A stretch of 27,371 bases of DNA from assembly GCA_014859615.1 (NCBI GenBank), contig JACUTX010000004.1, positions 1 through 27,371 on the forward strand, read 5' to 3'. The notes beneath the pieces were generated by a model. It was not told the DNA's origin and did no database searches. It worked only from the letters and a program-made list of their open reading frames with translations. The stretch is from Desulfuromonadales bacterium. Lineage in GTDB: Bacteria; Desulfobacterota; Desulfuromonadia; Desulfuromonadales; UBA2294. Of the stretch, positions 1 to 9,096 are shown piece after piece. The stretch's first letter is position 1. Every line of letters starts with the position of its first letter. The position numbers and the translations under genes were made by a program.

Positions 1-556
1 ATTGCTCCGGCAGCAGAACCGGCATCCCGGCCTGCAGACGTTGTAACGGAAGTCGACCCGGGCCATAAATCCCCGCAACGCGCAGAATGACAACCGGGAC
101 AAGATGTGCAGCCCCCCACTTTTGCAGAACGTTTTCGGCATCAACCCGGCGTTGCGCGCGGTCTGTCTGCGGATTAACCGGTCGCTTTTCGTCAACGATT
201 TCACCCGCGCAGTCCCCGTACACGCCGCTGGTACTGACGTAGACAATCCCTTGAGGGGTTGCAGGGAGCCGCATGCTGAGACGGTCGCAAAGATTTCGAA
301 CCCGGCTGTCGACTTCGCCGGTCGGCGCTGGCGGGGCGAGATAGAGGATACGAAAACCGGCGGTCGGGAGCGGCTCCAGGCTCCATGGCTGATCGAGATC
401 AGCCTTTATCGCATGGGAAAAAAACAGCCCTGTTTCGTCGAGAGGAACAGTCCGTCCGACAACCGTAACAGCACACCCTTGATGATAAAGCCGTCTTGCC
501 GTTCTCTTGGCGATATCACCATAACCGATGATCAGACAATCTGATTGCCTCTGCAA
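1..556 (-). CDS. NAD(P)-binding epimerase-like protein (extended SDR, YeeZ-like), N-terminal part
   Basis: This minus-strand gene is cut by the window's left edge, leaving about 185 residues. It starts at a TTG (554-556) preceded by a strong AAGGAGGG Shine-Dalgarno at 561-568; there is no ATG in frame nearby, so ATG-only calling would miss it. A Rossmann-type glycine motif, GYGDIA, lies at residues 11-16. Further on are LYLAPPAPTG, VYVSTSGVYGD and LRVAGIYGPGR, which are the hallmarks of atypical extended short-chain dehydrogenases related to NAD-dependent epimerases. The usual YxxxK catalytic pair is not obvious, as in the YeeZ-like subgroup. The substrate cannot be predicted. It is divergent from the phosphatase gene and shares an 80-bp intergenic region with it. 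Confidence 0.8.
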   Translation of the reverse strand, partial: MQRQSDCLIIGYGDIAKRTARRLYHQGCAVTVVGRTVPLDETGLFFSHAIKADLDQPWSLEPLPTAGFRILYLAPPAPTGEVDSRVRNLCDRLSMRLPATPQGIVYVSTSGVYGDCAGEIVDEKRPVNPQTDRAQRRVDAENVLQKWGAAHLVPVVILRVAGIYGPGRLPLQRLQAGMPVLLPEQ

Positions 557-566
557 AACACCCTCC

Positions 567-596
567 TTGAATATTTATCCTGCTTGTAGATAAAAT
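567..596 (+). promoter_or_regulatory. Possible sigma-70 promoter for the phosphatase gene
   Basis: TTGAAT (567-572) and TAAAAT (591-596) are separated by 18 bp and sit about 40 bp before the likely phosphatase start. The match is by eye only. The -35 box overlaps the Shine-Dalgarno of the divergent gene. Confidence 0.3.
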
Positions 597-638
597 CATG
601 ATGATAATGGTAGAATGCAAGGATTCGATGAGGCTTCC

Positions 639-1826
639 ATGAAAAAGGCGCTCCTACATTTCCCCGCCGACGGGATTCTTTCAGCCCGGCTTGAACCGAT
701 CCTGCTCGCCAATGGGCTCACCCCCTGGCCCATCGATCCGGAAACTCTCTTTACCAGGAGCTTGGAGGCGACCGCCGTCATTCTGCTTCTCGACGGCGAT
801 CTGTTTGCCAGTCATACGCCGGAAGAGCAGAAACGTCTCGCCACCCTCTGTTCGCTAAAGCATCTGTCGGTGCTGATCACCGGCCGCTCACCACAGTCGT
901 CTCCCCCTCCGACCGACCTCCCCTGGACTTGCGGGGTGATCCGCAACAGCACCGATGCACAGGAGTGGGGTGAAAAGATCATGATCTACCAACAGCTTGG
1001 CGCCCTCGAACGGGAGGTTTTCAACTTGAGAAACAAGATTGCGACGCACTGGCGCGAGGTTGAAGAAGATCTGCGTTCGGCAGCGCAAATTCAGCAGAGC
1101 CTCCTTCCGAAGCGACTCCCGTCCCTGCCGCATTTTAACGTCTCCTGCCACTTTCAACCGTTTGAAAAAATCGGCGGGGATCTGTTTAATCTCTGCCAGA
1201 TTGACGAAGAGACGATGATGCTGTTCCTTCTTGATGTCAGCGGGCATGGTATCTCATCGGCGCTGGTGAGCGTCTCTATCTATCAGAGTCTGTCGTTACA
1301 GACCGGTCAGATCGTGAAACGAATGATCGACAGACCCCCTTACTACCGGATCTTGTCGCCGATCGAAGTGATGACAGCGCTCTCCCGTGAATACCCGTTT
1401 GAACGCTTTGAACTCTTTTTCACCATCATCTATATGTTGATCAACATTCACACCGGAGAGACCCGCTACTGCAGTGCGGGTCATCCTCCCGCTCTTCTAC
1501 AGAGAAAAAACGGCGAACAGCAGCGTCTCTCCATCGGTGGCGGGCTGATCGGCCTGCCGGGGACCGGGCCGTTTGAGGAGGAGAGACTTACCCTGCATCA
1601 GGGGGACCGACTTTTTCTGTTTTCAGATGGATTGATCGATCATTGCGACAATTCCGGAGAGTGCTTCGGTGAGAAGCGGCTGATCGAGAATCTGACCTCC
1701 ACGGAGCGGACCCTGCAGCAGTCGTGTCTGGCGGGGATCGATGCAATGTATAATTTCCGCGGCGAGGAACCGCCGCAGGACGACGTATCACTTCTCGGCA
1801 TCGAATTTACAAAATCAGATGCTTAG
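639..1826 (+). CDS. SpoIIE/PP2C-family protein serine phosphatase with N-terminal receiver-like region
   Basis: The roughly 395-residue product has a C-terminal RsbU/SpoIIE-type serine/threonine phosphatase domain. Recognisable motifs are QIQQSLLP in the linker, then GGDLFNL, LLDVSGHG, YCSAGHPPALL, LFLFSDGLID and a terminal QDDVSLL. The Asp residues in GGDLF, DVSGHG, SDG and QDD are the expected metal ligands. Residues 1 to about 110 resemble a degenerate receiver fold without a clear phospho-acceptor Asp, followed by a short coiled coil. Such proteins usually act on anti-sigma antagonists or partner switches; no partner gene is visible here. I chose the ATG at 639 because GATGAGG (627-633) lies 5 nt upstream. 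An in-frame ATG at 615 has no good ribosome-binding site. The 3' end overlaps the convergent EF-G gene by 4 bp. Confidence 0.88.
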   Translation: MKKALLHFPADGILSARLEPILLANGLTPWPIDPETLFTRSLEATAVILLLDGDLFASHTPEEQKRLATLCSLKHLSVLITGRSPQSSPPPTDLPWTCGVIRNSTDAQEWGEKIMIYQQLGALEREVFNLRNKIATHWREVEEDLRSAAQIQQSLLPKRLPSLPHFNVSCHFQPFEKIGGDLFNLCQIDEETMMLFLLDVSGHGISSALVSVSIYQSLSLQTGQIVKRMIDRPPYYRILSPIEVMTALSREYPFERFELFFTIIYMLINIHTGETRYCSAGHPPALLQRKNGEQQRLSIGGGLIGLPGTGPFEEERLTLHQGDRLFLFSDGLIDHCDNSGECFGEKRLIENLTSTERTLQQSCLAGIDAMYNFRGEEPPQDDVSLLGIEFTKSDA

Positions 1827-3892
1827 AGCAGACCGTAACGTTGCAGCACCTCATCCGGAGCGGCGTCAAACTGTGAAAATTCCATGACGAAAGTACCGCG
1901 CCCCTTGGTGGCACTGCGCAGTTCGGTCATATAACCGAAAAGTTCCGACAATGGGGTCAGCGCCGCGATCACCTCGACCCCCGCAAGGGAGTGCATCCCC
2001 TCGATCCGCCCCCGTTTCTGCTGCAGCCCGCCGAGAACTTGTCCGGCATTCTCCGACGGCACCGTAATCTCCAGCCGCATCACCGGCTCAAGAAGAATCA
2101 TCCCGCCCTTTCTGGTCGCCTCCTGCAACCCTTTCTGCGCGGCGGCTTTCAGCCCGGCTTCGGTTGTTCTGCCGGAGCTGTTGTCGATGGCAACCACCCG
2201 GATTTCCAGATCAGTCAGCGGATAACCGAGTCCGGCCCCGATGTCCGATCCGAGCATCAGACTCTGCTCCAGCCCGTCCAGCCAGAGAGGGTTGATCGAA
2301 ACCAGTTCACCATCGCGCGGAACAACGATCTTCCGGCCAGCCCCCCGCGCCAGCGGAGTGAGACAGAGTTCCAGATCAGCAAACTGCGACTTCCCCTCAA
2401 ACTCGCGTTCGAACAGCTCCCGGTGCCTAACGCTTTTTTTCAGGCTTTCCCGATAGACAACCTGTGGCCGACCGGTTGTGACGTTTACCCCGAACTCCCG
2501 AGCTAGACGCTGAATCATAACGTCCAGATGCAACTCTCCCATGCCGGCCAGCAGGATCTGTCCGGTTTCGCTCTCTTCGCGAACGCGAAACGTCGGATCT
2601 TCCCACTGCAGCTTCTCAAGGCTCGGCAGCAGCCGCTCCTTGCTCTGAACATCTTTCGCTTCAACCGCAAGGTTGATCACCGGCTCCGGAACCTGCATCC
2701 CGGAAAGTTGTAAGATGTTTTCCGGATCGCAGAGACAATCTCCGGTCAGCACCTCCTTGACCCCGCTCAGCGCGACAATCGCACCCGCTTCAGCCTGTTG
2801 CAGACGCTCCCGCTTGTGGGCATGCATACGAAACAGGCGGGACACCTTCTCAATGTTGCCACTGTTGCCGTTGGCAACCAGATCTCCCGCCTGCAAATGA
2901 CCAGAGTAGATTCGTAAAAAGGTTAATTTACGCCCTTCATCCGCTACAACCTTGAATGCCAGCGCACAGAACGGCTCTTCGGGGATAGGAGCGAGGTGGA
3001 CCTCTGTCCCGTCGTCTCGTCGATGGGCGATGATTTCGGGTCTTTCAAGGGGGGAGGGCAGATAATCACAGACGGCATCGAGAAGCGGCTGAATCCCTTT
3101 GTTGCGCAGAGCTGAACCGAGCAGTACCGGAGAGAGAGCGCCGGCAAGCACCCCCTTGCGTAACGCAGCGCGAATTGCCGTTTGCGAAACCGGCTTCTCA
3201 TCAAGGTAATCAGCCATGAGCTGTTCGTCAAAATCGGCGACCGTTTCGATCACGGTTTCACGCGCTCGCTTCAGTTCATCCCTGAACTCTTCGGGGACAT
3301 CCTGATAGTTTACAATCCGGCCGAGCTTAGCATCATCAAACATCAGCGCCTGCCCGGCAAGGATATCAACGACTCCGATAAATCCGGCATCCAGACCAAT
3401 CGGGAGTTGCAACAATACCGGACGGCCGTTGAGCCGGGTTTGTATCTGTTCCAGAACGCGGCGGTAGTTTGACCCGATCCGGTCCATTTTGTTAATCAGA
3501 CAGATCCGCGGAACCCCATAGCGATCGGCCTGGCGCCAGACCGATTCACTCTGCGGCTGCACCCCCTCAACGGCACTGAAGATCGCCACGGCCCCGTCAA
3601 GCACACGCATCGACCGCTCGACCTCGATCGTAAAATCGATATGTCCAGGGGTATCGACCAGATTGATCCAGTGGTCTCGCCATTGACAAGAGGTGCAGGT
3701 AGCAGTGATGGTAATACCCCGTTCCTGTTCCTGATCCATCCAGTCCATAGTAGCCAGACCATCATGAACCTCGCCCATCTTGTGGATTTCATTTGTGTAA
3801 TAGAGAATGCGTTCGGAGACCGTCGTCTTCCCCGCATCGATGTGGGAGATGATGCCGATATTACGCAGGAGATCGGATTGCGGCTGTTTCAT
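1823..3892 (-). CDS. fusA: Elongation factor G paralogue (translational GTPase)
   Basis: The 689-residue protein shows the complete EF-G architecture. The P-loop SHIDAGKTT is at residues 16-24, switch I contains DWMDQEQERGITIT, G3 is DTPGHIDF and G4 is NKMD. These are followed by domain II, domain III (GMGELHLDV), domain IV (GRPQVVYRES) and a C-terminal domain V. EF-G drives translocation of tRNA and mRNA on the ribosome and, with RRF, ribosome recycling. The gene lies far from any ribosomal-protein or tuf gene, so it is probably a second EF-G copy, not the str-operon one; whether it acts in translocation or only in recycling cannot be told from the sequence. It lies 29 bp downstream of the TIGR04442-like gene and is probably cotranscribed with it. 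Its stop overlaps the convergent phosphatase gene. Confidence 0.93.
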   Translation of the reverse strand: MKQPQSDLLRNIGIISHIDAGKTTVSERILYYTNEIHKMGEVHDGLATMDWMDQEQERGITITATCTSCQWRDHWINLVDTPGHIDFTIEVERSMRVLDGAVAIFSAVEGVQPQSESVWRQADRYGVPRICLINKMDRIGSNYRRVLEQIQTRLNGRPVLLQLPIGLDAGFIGVVDILAGQALMFDDAKLGRIVNYQDVPEEFRDELKRARETVIETVADFDEQLMADYLDEKPVSQTAIRAALRKGVLAGALSPVLLGSALRNKGIQPLLDAVCDYLPSPLERPEIIAHRRDDGTEVHLAPIPEEPFCALAFKVVADEGRKLTFLRIYSGHLQAGDLVANGNSGNIEKVSRLFRMHAHKRERLQQAEAGAIVALSGVKEVLTGDCLCDPENILQLSGMQVPEPVINLAVEAKDVQSKERLLPSLEKLQWEDPTFRVREESETGQILLAGMGELHLDVMIQRLAREFGVNVTTGRPQVVYRESLKKSVRHRELFEREFEGKSQFADLELCLTPLARGAGRKIVVPRDGELVSINPLWLDGLEQSLMLGSDIGAGLGYPLTDLEIRVVAIDNSSGRTTEAGLKAAAQKGLQEATRKGGMILLEPVMRLEITVPSENAGQVLGGLQQKRGRIEGMHSLAGVEVIAALTPLSELFGYMTELRSATKGRGTFVMEFSQFDAAPDEVLQRYGLL

Positions 3893-3921
3893 GCGCGCTC
3901 TTCGAAGTCGGTTGGGGCGGA

Positions 3922-5757
3922 TCAGTCCGCGCCGGCACTCAACCCTTTGCGAATCTCATACAACTGCTCCAGGTCGAGACCATTGTGTTCAAAGAACTCC
4001 CGTTCCAGCTCTTCGACATAAAAGCGATCGAGACCGCTGTTTTCGAGGAAATCTTCACGCAGAGCCACATCCCGGTCCGCGATAATTTCCGGCAGCAGAT
4101 TATGAATATAGACCGCTTCTTTTTTGATATTAACAACCACATCGCGAAACAGCCCCTTCGGGATTGAATCGGTAATGATCTGCTTGTTAAGGAGCTCTTC
4201 GGTCACCTCATCACAAAGAGCTTCCTGTTCTGCTTTGGTGTTGTATTTGGAGTAAAAATTGCGGATCCGCTCCTTGATATGTTCGAGCAGAATCCGGTAA
4301 AGCTTCTCTTCGGCATCGATCATGCCGAGCTGATCGAGCAACCCTTGCACGGTCATCCGGTCACCGACGATATCGATCAGCCCCTTACGCAGAACATCAA
4401 CCTTTTTGCGTCCGAAGTTGCCAAAATATTTATTATCGGCCATCGGCTCAAAAAAGAGCTGGTCAAACAGACCGGGCTGCAGCTCATTAAATTCATGCCG
4501 GTTGCCAAGCAGGCTCCGAATCACCTCTTCGGTGAGCACAACATTCTCCATGAACGCGAGCTGGTTGACATTGGCCGAGGTACTGTCGTAACGATCGAAG
4601 TAGGTGATGATATAGGAGAAAGCTTCGAGGAGCATGAGATCGGCACCATCACGGATCTTCTCGTCGCAGGTTTTGCCGGTATCGAGCAGAATCTGTTCAA
4701 ACAGATGATCGCGGTTGTCGGTCGCCAGCCGTTTGGCATGGAGCAGCCTGATCATATCTTCGTTGTTGATCCCCGCATCAATCTCGCTCTCATGCAGGAA
4801 AATTCCGGCCAGGATTTCACGCGTCTCGGCAATATAGACCTGCTCATCATAATCGATCAGCTTGTCATGCTTGAGCATCTCGTCGAGGGTATAGAACAAC
4901 GCGGTCGGTATTTTGTTGCGCACCGAGAGAGTTTTCAGGCGCGTCAGGCGGGCGTTCTTCTCGCGACTGATCTTCCCCGCCTGATTACAATCGATCAGGA
5001 TACTCTTGTATTCATCAACAATCCGGCGATTGTCGGGGTGCTTGTACATGACATCGATACGGATCCGCTCCTGCTGATACTTGTCAATATTGAGGCGTTC
5101 GGCCAGCTTTCTCAAGTCAGCGAACTCCTGGTCCGGAATCGATTTACGTGTGAGATAAAGTTTGCTGAAAGCGTCGTGATACGCCTTGTGCTTCTTGTTG
5201 ATCAATTTCACCAGATAAAGAGAGCTTTTGTGCCCGAGCAGATTAAACATATCTTCAACCAGATCGGCGTCATCGAAAAGCCCGACATTTTGACTCCGTT
5301 TGAGGAGTTTACCAAGCAGACGCAATATCGACTCCTGCTGGTTTTTATTGCGACCAGTCACCGATCCGGTCAGGAAGAAGGAGTAGTTATAGACGGCGTT
5401 CCCTTCAAAGAAGATCCGCTCAAAACTGATCTCGCCATCGGTTCTGTCTGTGAAAGCGAGAGTCCCGTCTTCGCCGTAAGCCGCCCCGTACAGGACGAGA
5501 CGATTGCGAACATCCCCCTTCGCCAGGTCGGCCAGCGGTTGATCGACACCGAACATATATTCGCAAAAAGACCCCCCGTTGCCGCGATGCGTGATTCCGG
5601 TCTTATCGAGAACAAACTCATTTCCGGGGGAGAAGAGCCGCAGCGATTTCCCGTCAGTTTCATAAAAATAACAGCGGTAAGCGTCCCGCGAGGCTGCGGT
5701 CGCAAAATACTCTACGGTATCGTCTATATGCCCGTGCAGACGGACTTCCTGGTACAT
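3922..5757 (-). CDS. Conserved hypothetical protein, TIGR04442-like
   Basis: The product is about 611 residues, rich in charged residues and largely helical, with no signal peptide or membrane segment. I recall this type of protein (start MYQEVRLHGHIDDTVEYF) as the family TIGR04442 found in Geobacter relatives, function unknown; this assignment is from memory. The N-terminal roughly 150 residues look beta-rich (YFYETDGKSLRLFSPGNEF). The rest is a long helical region with repeated acidic and aromatic stretches. I prefer the ATG at 5755-5757 because AGGA lies 5 nt before it; another ATG two codons upstream (5761-5763) has a poorly spaced site. The gene sits between the metallo-hydrolase (61 bp upstream) and the EF-G paralogue (29 bp downstream), so it may work with either, but nothing in the sequence proves that. 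Confidence 0.8.
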   Translation of the reverse strand: MYQEVRLHGHIDDTVEYFATAASRDAYRCYFYETDGKSLRLFSPGNEFVLDKTGITHRGNGGSFCEYMFGVDQPLADLAKGDVRNRLVLYGAAYGEDGTLAFTDRTDGEISFERIFFEGNAVYNYSFFLTGSVTGRNKNQQESILRLLGKLLKRSQNVGLFDDADLVEDMFNLLGHKSSLYLVKLINKKHKAYHDAFSKLYLTRKSIPDQEFADLRKLAERLNIDKYQQERIRIDVMYKHPDNRRIVDEYKSILIDCNQAGKISREKNARLTRLKTLSVRNKIPTALFYTLDEMLKHDKLIDYDEQVYIAETREILAGIFLHESEIDAGINNEDMIRLLHAKRLATDNRDHLFEQILLDTGKTCDEKIRDGADLMLLEAFSYIITYFDRYDSTSANVNQLAFMENVVLTEEVIRSLLGNRHEFNELQPGLFDQLFFEPMADNKYFGNFGRKKVDVLRKGLIDIVGDRMTVQGLLDQLGMIDAEEKLYRILLEHIKERIRNFYSKYNTKAEQEALCDEVTEELLNKQIITDSIPKGLFRDVVVNIKKEAVYIHNLLPEIIADRDVALREDFLENSGLDRFYVEELEREFFEHNGLDLEQLYEIRKGLSAGAD

Positions 5758-5818
5758 GGTCATCCTGTGGAGTGTAAAGTAAAGCCCGACAACGCGTGGC
5801 GCATCGGGGACGATCAGA

Positions 5819-6601
5819 CTAATCGACCATAATCTTCAGCGTCTGGCCGTCGAAAGCAAAATCGATCCCGACCGGCAGTCCCTGCGCATGCCGATCATGA
5901 TCGACATCATGGCTTAAGTGAGTCAACAGCGTCTGAGCGGCATTAATCCGCTCGGCCTCTGCAATCGCCCCGGCAATATTCAGGTGTGCCGAATGGGGAC
6001 GGAACCTGAGAGCATCGAGAATCAGCAGCTTTAAATTCCCGAGTTGCAAACGAGCCGCCTGTGGAATCGCGCTGCAGTCGGTCAGGTAGGCGATCGGTCC
6101 GATCCGGTAACCGGTTGAACAGCCGCTGCCGTGCACCAGTCTGAGCGGCGTCACCGGCAATCCAAACAAAGAAAACGACCCGCCCACCGTCCAGACGACC
6201 AACCGGGGACGATAGAGCTTTTCGTCCTGCGGAGAAAAAATATACCTGAAGTTCTGTCGCATCGCCTGCACTGCGTCAGCGCTTGCATACAACGGCAGCT
6301 TGATTCCATCGCGATGATTAAACGGGCGCAGATCATCGATGCCGTGAATATGGTCTGCGTGGGTATGTGTATAGAGGACCGCATCGATTCGTTTGATCCC
6401 TTCGCGCAGCGACTGCTGGCGCAGATCAGTCGCCGTGTCGATCAGAATATTTTTCCCCCGATAACCGATCAGCAGGCTGCACCGGGTCCGCCGGTTGTGC
6501 GGATCGTTCGACCGACAGACAGGACAATCACACCCCGGCACCGGAACGCCGGTACTGGTCCCGGTCCCCAGCAAGGTGACCTTCATCACCTCCTGAATCA
6601 T
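5819..6601 (-). CDS. PhnP-like MBL-fold metallo-hydrolase (cyclic phosphodiesterase family)
   Basis: The 260-residue protein belongs to the metallo-beta-lactamase fold group that includes phosphoribosyl cyclic phosphodiesterase PhnP and lipoate/octanoate-linked hydrolases. It has the family start LLGTGTSTGVP, a structural zinc motif GCDCPVC, the metal-binding signature THTHADH, later ligands in LVHGSG and LTDCS, and a final HLSHDVDHD. The true substrate is unknown; no phn genes are nearby. The ATG at 6599-6601 overlaps the chemoreceptor stop (ATGA). The family usually begins at the ATG at 6586, but that codon is only 2 nt from the AGGAGGTG site (6587-6594), so translation is probably coupled to the upstream gene. 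Both starts are possible. Confidence 0.85.
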   Translation of the reverse strand: MIQEVMKVTLLGTGTSTGVPVPGCDCPVCRSNDPHNRRTRCSLLIGYRGKNILIDTATDLRQQSLREGIKRIDAVLYTHTHADHIHGIDDLRPFNHRDGIKLPLYASADAVQAMRQNFRYIFSPQDEKLYRPRLVVWTVGGSFSLFGLPVTPLRLVHGSGCSTGYRIGPIAYLTDCSAIPQAARLQLGNLKLLILDALRFRPHSAHLNIAGAIAEAERINAAQTLLTHLSHDVDHDRHAQGLPVGIDFAFDGQTLKIMVD

Positions 6602-8973
6602 ACTTTGAACGCGCCGACTTCTTCTTCAAGGGCGGTTGTCTGCTTGGTCAGAATCTCGACCACCTGATCGAGTTCGGTTGTCCGAACGGCATTCTCTTCG
6701 GCGATCTTTTTGACTTTACCAACAGCATCGACCACCTGCCGGCTCCGTTTTGTCTGATCGCGGGTCGCCTCGTCAATCCGCTCGATCATATTGCGAATCT
6801 GCTCCATGCTGGTATTAATCTGGCGGCTCCCTTTTGCCTGTTCCGCAGTACTCAGTTTCCCCTGTGAAGCGATCTCCTTCATCGATTCGGCGGCATGCGA
6901 AAGTTGGCGCGCCCCTTCTGTCTGCTGTTTGATCGCTGAAGCGATCTGCCCGAGCATGCTCGAAATCTGGTTGATCGAATCGGTAATCTGCCGGCTGCCG
7001 CGTGACTGCTCCTGGGTCGCCCGAACAATGCCACGCACCTGGTCAGCCGCTTTTAACGTACTGTTGCGGATCTGATCGAGTGCGGCACCGGTCCCCTTGG
7101 ACCGTTCGGCTTCCTGGTGAACCCGATCACTGCCGGCACGCATCGCCTTGACCGCGCCATCCGTCCCTTTTTGCAGATTATTGATAATCAGTCCAATCTC
7201 GCGCGTTGAGATCGCTGTCCGCTCAGCGAGTTCACGAATTTCATCGGCAACAACAGCAAACCCCTTGCCGTGCTCTCCGGCCTGGGCAGCAATAATAGCC
7301 GCATTCAGGGCGAGCAGACTGGTCTGGTCGGCGACCTCATCGATAACGGTCAGAATCTTCCCGATTTCATTCGATTGACCACCGAGCTCCTCGATCGCGA
7401 CCGCAGCCCGATCGACCATTTCGCGAATTTCACCAATCCCGTTGATGGTTTCATCGACGGCGGCCTTCCCCTCCTCGGCATCGTGAGCCGCCTCTTCGGC
7501 GAGATTGTGCGTTTTTTCAGCGTTCTCCTCGATCTCCTTGATCGAGGCATCCAGTTGGATGATCGACGACGCCGTCACCTCGGTTGAGGAGGAGAGGATC
7601 TCGACATTCTCCGCAACCTGCTGGCTGGAGACCGACATTTCGTTAATTGAACTGGAGACTTCATCGACCGTCGCAAACAGTTTTTCCATCTGCGATGCGA
7701 TCTCTTCGATTGTGGCACCGAGTTCCAGCGTTGCCGAAGAACTCGATTCTGCTGATTCAACCAGCGAACCGGTACTCTCGGCAACCCCGGAAATACTCTC
7801 ATCGATCCCCTGCAGCGCCAGGAACGACTCTTCCAGTGAAGCGGCCTGCTGGGCGGTGCCGTCAGAGACCTGCCCCGAAGCCTTTTTGATCTGGTCGCTG
7901 GCAATATTCAGACCTGAAGCGACTGCATGAATCCGGCCGATCATTTCGCGCATCTTCTCCAGAAATGCGTTAAAATTTTCCGACAAAACGCCGACTTCGT
8001 CTCTGGAATTGACTTCAAGCTTGCGGGTCAGATCTCCCCCCCCGGCAGCTATCTCCCTGAGATTGGAGACCACGGCCCCGAGCGGCTTGACAATGCTGCT
8101 GGAGACACCGATCCCGACCAGTGCCGCGACCGAAGTGACAACCAGCAAAATTACCAACAAAACGCTTTGCACCCGACTGGTAGCAGAGAGAACGTCGGTG
8201 CGATCGACAGCGACCAGGATTTTTTTGCCACTACTGCCGAGATCATTCGAAAAGAGACGATAGGAGACCCCCGCTATCGATATTATTTCGTTTTCAGAGA
8301 CCAGAACAGCAGCCGACATCGATTTCAACTCATCATTTGAAGCTGCAATAACCGATGTCGCATCAAAAAATGCAATCTCGGCATCCACAAGTCCCTTGAT
8401 TGTCCGGGCAAATGCGTCATCGATAAAGGCGACTCCGATCACGACGCCGATTTGCGTCCCGGAGAGAGAGACCGGCGCAGCACTGACGATGGCCAGGCGA
8501 CCATCGATCATTGAGATATCGCTCCCCGCCGCCCCGCTAATCGCCGCGGCGACCAGTGGATGTTCCGTGCCGGTGGTCCGGGGGAGATCAAAACCAAAGG
8601 AGAGGCTACGCATCACCACGCTGCCGGATTGATCAAAAATCTGAACCAGATCGAGATTGAACACCGCCTGCGCCGTCGCAACCACCGTTTCTACCTGCGC
8701 AGCGTCTCTGGTCAATTCAAAATAATAGACGGCATTAACCAGATCGACGTTCGCCGACATAAGCCTGATATAGTTGTTGACTTCAGCCTCTTTGAGAGCA
8801 AGACTTCGTTCCACAAAATTTGCAACCTGAACAACTCGATGCAACATCGATTTTTCCAGCTCTTTCTCATTCAGGCCGGATACGACAAAGAGGATGCCGC
8901 AGATCGAGACAAAAGAGAGTCCAACCAGACTCAGGAGAATTTTCCAGCGGAGATTTAACGTTTTAATCATCAT
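6598..8973 (-). CDS. Methyl-accepting chemotaxis protein
   Basis: The roughly 791-residue protein has the standard transmembrane receptor layout. There is an N-terminal membrane segment at about residues 6-28, then a periplasmic Cache-like sensor of about 240 residues. A second membrane segment (SVLLVILLVVTSVAALVGIG) follows, then a HAMP domain (SSIVKPL to DEVGVLSENFN) and a long coiled-coil signalling domain. The hairpin tip reads LNAAIIAAQAGEHGKGFAVV at about residues 555-574, where most receptors have AAIEAARAGE. No C-terminal pentapeptide for CheR/CheB tethering is present. AGGTG lies just before the ATG at 8971-8973; a further ATG 6 codons upstream lacks a ribosome-binding site. No che genes are in the window, so the ligand and the pathway (chemotaxis or an alternative Che system) are open. 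Confidence 0.92.
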   Translation of the reverse strand: MMIKTLNLRWKILLSLVGLSFVSICGILFVVSGLNEKELEKSMLHRVVQVANFVERSLALKEAEVNNYIRLMSANVDLVNAVYYFELTRDAAQVETVVATAQAVFNLDLVQIFDQSGSVVMRSLSFGFDLPRTTGTEHPLVAAAISGAAGSDISMIDGRLAIVSAAPVSLSGTQIGVVIGVAFIDDAFARTIKGLVDAEIAFFDATSVIAASNDELKSMSAAVLVSENEIISIAGVSYRLFSNDLGSSGKKILVAVDRTDVLSATSRVQSVLLVILLVVTSVAALVGIGVSSSIVKPLGAVVSNLREIAAGGGDLTRKLEVNSRDEVGVLSENFNAFLEKMREMIGRIHAVASGLNIASDQIKKASGQVSDGTAQQAASLEESFLALQGIDESISGVAESTGSLVESAESSSSATLELGATIEEIASQMEKLFATVDEVSSSINEMSVSSQQVAENVEILSSSTEVTASSIIQLDASIKEIEENAEKTHNLAEEAAHDAEEGKAAVDETINGIGEIREMVDRAAVAIEELGGQSNEIGKILTVIDEVADQTSLLALNAAIIAAQAGEHGKGFAVVADEIRELAERTAISTREIGLIINNLQKGTDGAVKAMRAGSDRVHQEAERSKGTGAALDQIRNSTLKAADQVRGIVRATQEQSRGSRQITDSINQISSMLGQIASAIKQQTEGARQLSHAAESMKEIASQGKLSTAEQAKGSRQINTSMEQIRNMIERIDEATRDQTKRSRQVVDAVGKVKKIAEENAVRTTELDQVVEILTKQTTALEEEVGAFKV

Positions 8974-9096
8974 TACACCTATAACTGCCATCTTGGAAAG
9001 AAAGGGACAGGAAGCATAAAGTCAACAAACCCGAAGACATTTTTGCATCGTACGACTCTTTACACTCCCGCATCACGCTCGACATCAAAAGAGAGA

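Noticed and set aside
104..544. Plus-strand frame of 146 codons
   Set aside because: It is antisense to the SDR/epimerase-like gene, whose protein shows clear family motifs on the minus strand.
4279..5832. Plus-strand frame of 517 codons
   Set aside because: It lies fully antisense to the TIGR04442-like gene, has no ribosome-binding site or recognisable domain, and is explained by the codon bias of the real gene.
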